Part shown: in pieces, positions 4,662 through 8,559 of the stretch
Position numbering within the stretch: position 1 is the stretch's first letter
Layout of the letters: the number at the start of each line of letters is the position of its first letter
From: Methylocapsa sp.
Lineage (GTDB): Bacteria; Pseudomonadota; Alphaproteobacteria; Rhizobiales; Beijerinckiaceae
Assembly (NCBI GenBank): GCA_017353815.1
Contig: JAFMSB010000001.1
Span: 5,150 to 13,708, forward strand
Reading direction: 5' to 3'
Length of the DNA stretch: 8,559 nucleotides
Notes under the pieces: generated by a model
Databases searched by the model: none
Told to the model about the DNA's origin: nothing
The model's input: only the letters and a program-made list of their open reading frames with translations
Made by a program: the position numbers and the translations under genes

Positions 4662-6500
4662 ATGAAACGTATTTTCCGTGCCGTCACGATGTTGGCCGCA
4701 GCCGCACTCGCTGCCATCGCCTGCTCTGCCCGGCTGGCCGCGGCGGCCGAATCCCCGCTGCCCGCCGGAAAGGCCGGGATCGCCATGCATGGAGAACCGG
4801 AGCTGGCGTTTCCCATCATTCATCTGCCCTATGTGAATGAGGCCGCGGTAAAGGGAGGCCGCCTCACGGTTGGCTTTCTTGGCACCTTCGATAGCCTCAA
4901 TCCGTTCAATCTCAAGGCCGGCTCGACGGCGCAGGGCCTCATTTCAAATGTCTTCGAGCCGCTGATGATGCGCTCGCTCGATGAGCCATTTTCGCTCTAC
5001 GGGTTGATTGCTCAAACAATCGAAACCGACGAAGAGCGCAGTTTTGTCACCTTCCGTCTCGATCCGCGGGCGCATTTTTCCGACGGCGCCCCCATTACGT
5101 CGGACGACGTCCGCTTCACCTTTGAGCTTTTGAAAACCAAGGGCAGGCCCCAGCAGCGTGCCGCCTATTCCCTCGTTAAATCCATCGCCACGCCCGATGC
5201 CCACACCGTGCGCTTTGATCTTTCGGGCGTTGGCGATCGCGAGATGCCGCTCATTCTGGCACTCATGCCGGTGCTGCCGCGCCATAAGACCGACCGTTCG
5301 AGGTTCGACGATGCGAGTCTTGCAATCCCTACCGGATCCGGGCCCTATGTTGTCGAATCGGTAACGCCGGGCGAGCGCCTCATTCTGCGCAAGGATCCGA
5401 ATTATTGGGCCAGGGATTTGCCCATTCGCGCGGGTCATTTCAATTTCGATCAGATCGATATCCAATATTTCCGGGACGCGAATAGCCTGTTTGAAGCCTT
5501 TGCCGCGGGCATTATCGATTTTCGCGAGGAGACCAATCCTGCGCGCTGGGCCCATTCTTACGATCTGCCGGCGGTTCGCGGCGGCCGTGTGATTCGCGAG
5601 TCCTTGCCGCTCGGCGGCCCGAAAGGGATGGAGGGCTTTGTGTTTAATCTCCGCCGGCCGCAATTTTCCGAGATACGAGTGAGAGAGGCTCTGAGCCTCG
5701 TTTTCGATTTCGACTGGATCAACGCCAATCTATTCGATGGTCTCTATAAGCGGACAAAAAGCTTTTTCGACGAATCGGAGCTTGCCTCCACTGGGCGCCC
5801 GGCAAGCGAGGCCGAGCGCGCGCTGCTTGCGCCATTCCCTGGCGCTGTGCGAGACGATATCTTGGAAGGACGCTGGCAGCCGCCTTCAACAGGCGGCAAT
5901 GGCGCCGACCGGATACAGCCGCGGCGCGCGTTTTCTCTTCTGAAAGCGGCAGGCTATCAGCTCGAAGGCGGCCGTCTGATAAAGCAGGGCTCCGCACTCG
6001 CCTTCGAGATCATGGTCAAGGATAGAAGTCAGGAGCGGCTCGCTCTCAATTACGCCGATTCGCTTGCCCGGATTGGGGTCGAGGCAAAGGTGCGGCTCGT
6101 CGACGAAGTTCAATATCAGAGGCGGCGGCAGAAATTTGACTTCGATATGATGATCGGGAGCTGGCTCGCGTCGGCTTCGCCCGGCAATGAGCAGCGCTCC
6201 CGCTGGGGCTCGGCAAGCGCGTCCCAAGAAGCCTCGTTCAATCTCGCCGGAGTGCGCTCGCCCGCTGTCGATGCATTGATCAATGCCTTGCTCGCCGCGA
6301 GAACCCGCGAGGAATTTGTCACCGCGGTGCGCGCGTATGACCGCGTTTTGCTTTCTGGCTTTTACGTTGTTCCCTTGTTTCATTCCTCCGATCAATGGAT
6401 TGCCTATTCGTCCAAGCTTGCCCGGCCTTCCGTGCTGCCGCGTTATGGGCCTGCCTCGGCGAGCGCAACCCTCGATACCTGGTGGCGGAAAGAGCCTTGA
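4662..6500 (+). CDS. yejA: YejA-type extracellular solute-binding protein (peptide ABC transporter)
   Basis: This is a family 5 solute-binding protein (SBP_bac_5) that captures oligopeptides in the periplasm for an ABC importer; YejA relatives also bind microcin C. The 612-residue length fits the YejA branch. A signal peptide is clear: basic MKRIFR, hydrophobic core, likely cleavage near LAAAA-ES at residues 29-30. The family's N-terminal lobe includes FEPLMMRSLDEPFSLYGLIA (98-117) and HFSDGAPITSDDVRFTFELL (138-157). GSGPYVVES is at 225-233 and NYWARDLP at 247-254. The late segment SPGNEQRSRWGS (506-517) is typical of YejA-like members. A stop codon lies seven codons upstream in frame, so the ATG is the first possible start, yet there is no Shine-Dalgarno. 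No permease or ATPase genes follow, so it is an orphan here. The residues AIAC at 18-21 are a poor lipobox, so lipidation is less likely than signal peptidase I cleavage. Confidence 0.93.
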   Translation: MKRIFRAVTMLAAAALAAIACSARLAAAAESPLPAGKAGIAMHGEPELAFPIIHLPYVNEAAVKGGRLTVGFLGTFDSLNPFNLKAGSTAQGLISNVFEPLMMRSLDEPFSLYGLIAQTIETDEERSFVTFRLDPRAHFSDGAPITSDDVRFTFELLKTKGRPQQRAAYSLVKSIATPDAHTVRFDLSGVGDREMPLILALMPVLPRHKTDRSRFDDASLAIPTGSGPYVVESVTPGERLILRKDPNYWARDLPIRAGHFNFDQIDIQYFRDANSLFEAFAAGIIDFREETNPARWAHSYDLPAVRGGRVIRESLPLGGPKGMEGFVFNLRRPQFSEIRVREALSLVFDFDWINANLFDGLYKRTKSFFDESELASTGRPASEAERALLAPFPGAVRDDILEGRWQPPSTGGNGADRIQPRRAFSLLKAAGYQLEGGRLIKQGSALAFEIMVKDRSQERLALNYADSLARIGVEAKVRLVDEVQYQRRRQKFDFDMMIGSWLASASPGNEQRSRWGSASASQEASFNLAGVRSPAVDALINALLAARTREEFVTAVRAYDRVLLSGFYVVPLFHSSDQWIAYSSKLARPSVLPRYGPASASATLDTWWRKEP

Positions 6501-6691
6501 TGTTCCGCTTGAGGTGCCAGGCAAAGCCTGCCCGGGTTATGCCTCTGATATATCCCGCCCCACGGCGTGGCGATGCGCGTTTTAGGAGCCGTCGCCAGGC
6601 TCGTTCTTCCGCTCGGGATAGCGGCATGCTAGAGCATTCGCCGGTGCTTCGGGGCTTGCCTCGCTTGCATTGATTTCGCCCGTAAAACCGT
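6501..6691 (+). other. Spacer between yejA-like gene and trpA
   Basis: This 191-base stretch holds no gene I can support. A 57-codon frame (6500-6673) begins at an ATG overlapping the yejA-like stop (TGATG), but its product is an Arg-rich, non-hydrophobic string with no family character and looks like chance. A 19-codon frame at 6573-6632 (MRVLGAVARLVLPLGIAAC) resembles a truncated lipoprotein leader. CAGGC-AAA-GCCTG (about 6519-6531) is a weak hairpin without a U tract. The trpA promoter may lie here, but I cannot identify it. Confidence 0.4.
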
Positions 6692-7555
6692 ATGCCGACC
6701 CGCATCGACTGCCGATTTGAGGAGCTTGCCCGGCACCGCCGCGCGGCGCTCCTAACCTTCGTGATGGCGGGCGACCCCGACCCTGCCACCTCGCTCGCCA
6801 TTCTCAAGTCATTGCCGGCAGCGGGCGCCGATGTGATTGAGCTCGGGATGCCCTTCACCGACCCGATGGCGGACGGCCCGGCAATCCAGGCCGCCGGGTC
6901 GCGTGCGCTGAGGGCTGGCACGACGCTCGAGAAAACGCTCCAGATGGCCGCCGAATTCCGTCAATCCGACACGGCGACGCCTGTCGTTCTCATGGGTTAT
7001 TACAATCCCATCTACGTCTATGGGGGCGGACGATTTCTGCGCGATGCCAGGGACGCGGGCGTCGATGGCTTGATCGTAGTGGATCTGCCGCCTGAGGAAG
7101 ATTCCGAGCTTTGCCTACCGGCAATTGCAGCGGGCATGAATTTCATCCGCCTCGCAACGCCGACGACCCATGATGCGCGGCTGCCCGCCGTCCTCGCAAA
7201 CACCTCGGGGTTTGTTTATTACGTCTCGATCACCGGAATCACTGGAGCGGCTGCGCCTATTGCCGCCAAAGTCGCTTCTTCAGTCAAACGAATTAAGGCG
7301 CACACCAAATTGCCCGTGGCCGTGGGCTTTGGCGTAAAAGATGCCGTAAGCGCCGCCGCGATTGCCGCCAGCGCCGACGGGGTTGTTATCGGTTCGGCGC
7401 TTATTGAGGCCTTGCGGAAATCGCTCGATGCAACAGGGAAGGCAACGGAAAAAACCGTTGATTCAGTAACGAGTTTGGTCGCCGATATGGCAAAGGGGGT
7501 GCGTGCGGCAGCTTCCCATCCCGCAGAAGCAACCCCTACCAAACCGCTGCAATAG
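6692..7555 (+). CDS. trpA: Tryptophan synthase alpha subunit
   Basis: This TIM-barrel subunit splits indole-3-glycerol phosphate into indole and glyceraldehyde 3-phosphate, and passes indole through a tunnel to TrpB in the alpha2beta2 complex. The length of 287 residues is slightly above the usual 265-280. The extra is at the C-terminus (about 270-287), with a low-complexity Ala/Pro/Thr tail. The signature [20 protein letters not shown] (48-67) contains the catalytic pair E50 and D61. MGYYNPI is at 101-107, [11 protein letters not shown] at 126-136, and the phosphate-binding GFGV and [11 protein letters not shown] at 212-215 and 228-238. The ATG gives the usual family N-terminus (TRIDxRF), although no clear Shine-Dalgarno precedes it. 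accD begins 21 bases after the stop, so the two genes are probably co-transcribed. trpB is not present upstream within the window. Confidence 0.99.
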   Translation: MPTRIDCRFEELARHRRAALLTFVMAGDPDPATSLAILKSLPAAGADVIELGMPFTDPMADGPAIQAAGSRALRAGTTLEKTLQMAAEFRQSDTATPVVLMGYYNPIYVYGGGRFLRDARDAGVDGLIVVDLPPEEDSELCLPAIAAGMNFIRLATPTTHDARLPAVLANTSGFVYYVSITGITGAAAPIAAKVASSVKRIKAHTKLPVAVGFGVKDAVSAAAIAASADGVVIGSALIEALRKSLDATGKATEKTVDSVTSLVADMAKGVRAAASHPAEATPTKPLQ

Positions 7556-7576
7556 CCGCCGCAAAATGGATCACCG

Positions 7577-8443
7577 ATGAATTGGATTTCCAACGTCGTC
7601 CCGCCCAAAGTCAGGTCTCTCCTTCGCCGCGAAACGCCCGAAAATCTTTGGGTCAAATGCCCGGACAGCGGCGAGCTCGTCTTCCACAAGGACCTTGAGG
7701 CAAATCTTTTTGTCGTGCCGGGCTCAGGTTATCATATGCGCCTGCCGGCCAAGGCGCGCCTCGACAATCTTTTCGATGATGGAATCTATGAAGAGATTGC
7801 CACGCCGGAAGTGCCCTTGGATCCCTTGAAGTTCCGCGATGTCAAACGCTACACCGACCGGCTTAAAGAGTACCGTCAGAAAACCGGCGCAGCGGATTCG
7901 GTCCGTCTTGCCAACGGCTGCTTGTATGGCATGAAAATCATCGTGGCCGTGCAGGATTTCGCCTTTCTTGGCGGCTCGCTGGGCATGGCCGCAGGCGAGG
8001 CGATTGTCACCGGCATGACGATGGCCGCCGAGCGCCGCACGCCTTTCATTATCTTCACGGCCTCCGGCGGGGCGCGCATGCAGGAAGGCATCTTCTCGCT
8101 AATGCAGATGCCGCGCACAACGATCGCGGTCCAGCGTCTGCGGGAGGCCAAGCTCCCCTACATCGTCGTGTTGACGAATCCGACGACGGGAGGCGTCACC
8201 GCTTCTTTTGCGATGCTTGGAGATGTTCACATCGCCGAACCTGGCGCAGTCATCGGTTTTGCTGGCGCCAGGGTGATCGAGCAAACCATCCGCGAACGTC
8301 TGCCGGAGGGATTCCAGCGGGCAGAATATCTCGAAGCGCATGGAATGATCGACATGGTGGTGGACAGGCGCGATTTGCGGGCAGCCTTGGGGCGCCTCTG
8401 CGCACTCCTTATGCAATCGCGGCCCGCCGCGCAAGCCGCCTGA
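7577..8443 (+). CDS. accD: Acetyl-CoA carboxylase carboxyltransferase subunit beta
   Basis: With AccA, this cytoplasmic subunit transfers CO2 from carboxybiotin on AccB to acetyl-CoA, giving malonyl-CoA for fatty acid synthesis. The length of 288 residues is normal. The N-terminal zinc-ribbon position reads [12 protein letters not shown] at 25-36 and [10 protein letters not shown] at 46-55. Only the first of the four usual cysteines is present (C28), and the others are S31, V47 and S50. The crotonase-type core is intact: [19 protein letters not shown] (126-144), [11 protein letters not shown] (161-171) and [16 protein letters not shown] (201-216), whose backbone amides form the oxyanion holes. 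GGA six bases before the ATG is a modest ribosome site. It is followed 19 bases later by folC, and trpA-accD-folC is a conserved alphaproteobacterial cluster. Confidence 0.98.
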   Translation: MNWISNVVPPKVRSLLRRETPENLWVKCPDSGELVFHKDLEANLFVVPGSGYHMRLPAKARLDNLFDDGIYEEIATPEVPLDPLKFRDVKRYTDRLKEYRQKTGAADSVRLANGCLYGMKIIVAVQDFAFLGGSLGMAAGEAIVTGMTMAAERRTPFIIFTASGGARMQEGIFSLMQMPRTTIAVQRLREAKLPYIVVLTNPTTGGVTASFAMLGDVHIAEPGAVIGFAGARVIEQTIRERLPEGFQRAEYLEAHGMIDMVVDRRDLRAALGRLCALLMQSRPAAQAA

Positions 8444-8462
8444 TGGCAGAGTAAACGCCATC

Positions 8463-8559
8463 ATGGATTCGCTCGACGAGCTTCTTGCGCATCTGTTCAC
8501 TCTGCATCGCAATAAAATCGAACTCTCGCTTGGCCGTATCCATAGGCTACTTGCGGCAC
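8463..8559 (+). CDS. folC: Folylpolyglutamate/dihydrofolate synthase, 5' end only
   Basis: Only the first 32 codons are inside the window; the rest runs off the right edge. The N-terminus MDSLDELLAHLFTLHRNKIE followed by LSLGRIHRLLAA matches the beginning of alphaproteobacterial FolC, where a helix with LHPKxIDLSLxRxxRLL precedes the ATP-binding loop. FolC adds glutamate to dihydropteroate and extends folate polyglutamate tails. None of the catalytic motifs is visible yet. The call therefore rests on this N-terminal pattern and on the position right after accD, with a 19-base gap. The ribosome site is weak. The accD-folC adjacency is known from Hyphomicrobiales and related groups. Confidence 0.88.
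   Translation, partial: MDSLDELLAHLFTLHRNKIELSLGRIHRLLAA

Noticed and set aside
6500..6673. 57-codon frame starting at the TGATG overlap with the yejA-like stop
   Set aside because: The product is Arg-rich and disordered-looking, typical of out-of-frame GC-rich DNA, with no ribosome site or family resemblance.
1..8559. Search for an undescribed defence, mobile or biosynthetic system
   Set aside because: I saw no transposase, integrase, reverse transcriptase, nuclease, CRISPR repeat, tRNA or attachment site. The identified genes are housekeeping or transport functions.

Overview
The window looks like chromosomal DNA of an alphaproteobacterium of the order Hyphomicrobiales (Rhizobiales), possibly from the Beijerinckiaceae/Methylocystaceae side. 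The evidence is a GC-rich sequence, an argD-argF overlap, an IalB-family secreted protein with a Pro/Gln/Ala linker, a trpA-accD-folC order, and an AccD whose N-terminal zinc ribbon is degenerate. The family-level placement is inference from gene order and protein style only.

Left half (about 146 to 4387), all on the minus strand. Read in the direction of transcription it holds: a 29-codon membrane microprotein (4387-4298); a roughly 410-base stretch without a convincing gene; a 36-codon hydrophobic microprotein (3881-3771) whose stop overlaps the start of an IalB-family periplasmic protein (3771-2971); a 105-base gap with a terminator-like hairpin and a second, bulged hairpin ending just before the argD Shine-Dalgarno; argD (2865-1651) and argF (1654-683), which overlap by four bases and encode two steps of arginine synthesis; and an Ala/Lys-rich probable helical protein (508-146). 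ArgD makes N-acetylornithine and ArgF carbamoylates ornithine to citrulline, so the pair is a metabolic unit.

Right half (4662 to the end), all on the plus strand: a YejA-type extracellular solute-binding protein of a peptide ABC transporter; a 191-base spacer; trpA (tryptophan synthase alpha); accD (acetyl-CoA carboxylase carboxyltransferase beta); and the first 32 codons of folC, which runs off the window. The trpA-accD-folC order is a familiar alphaproteobacterial housekeeping cluster. Here the gene next to trpA is a transporter component and not trpB.

Most of the window is conserved metabolism. I see no mobile element, CRISPR array, tRNA or rRNA, and no defence or biosynthetic system. 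The parts worth a second look are small: two unlisted membrane microproteins, the structured argD leader, a 10-bp hairpin upstream of the IalB gene, a bulged hairpin in the large intergenic region, and the orphan solute-binding gene inserted next to trpA.
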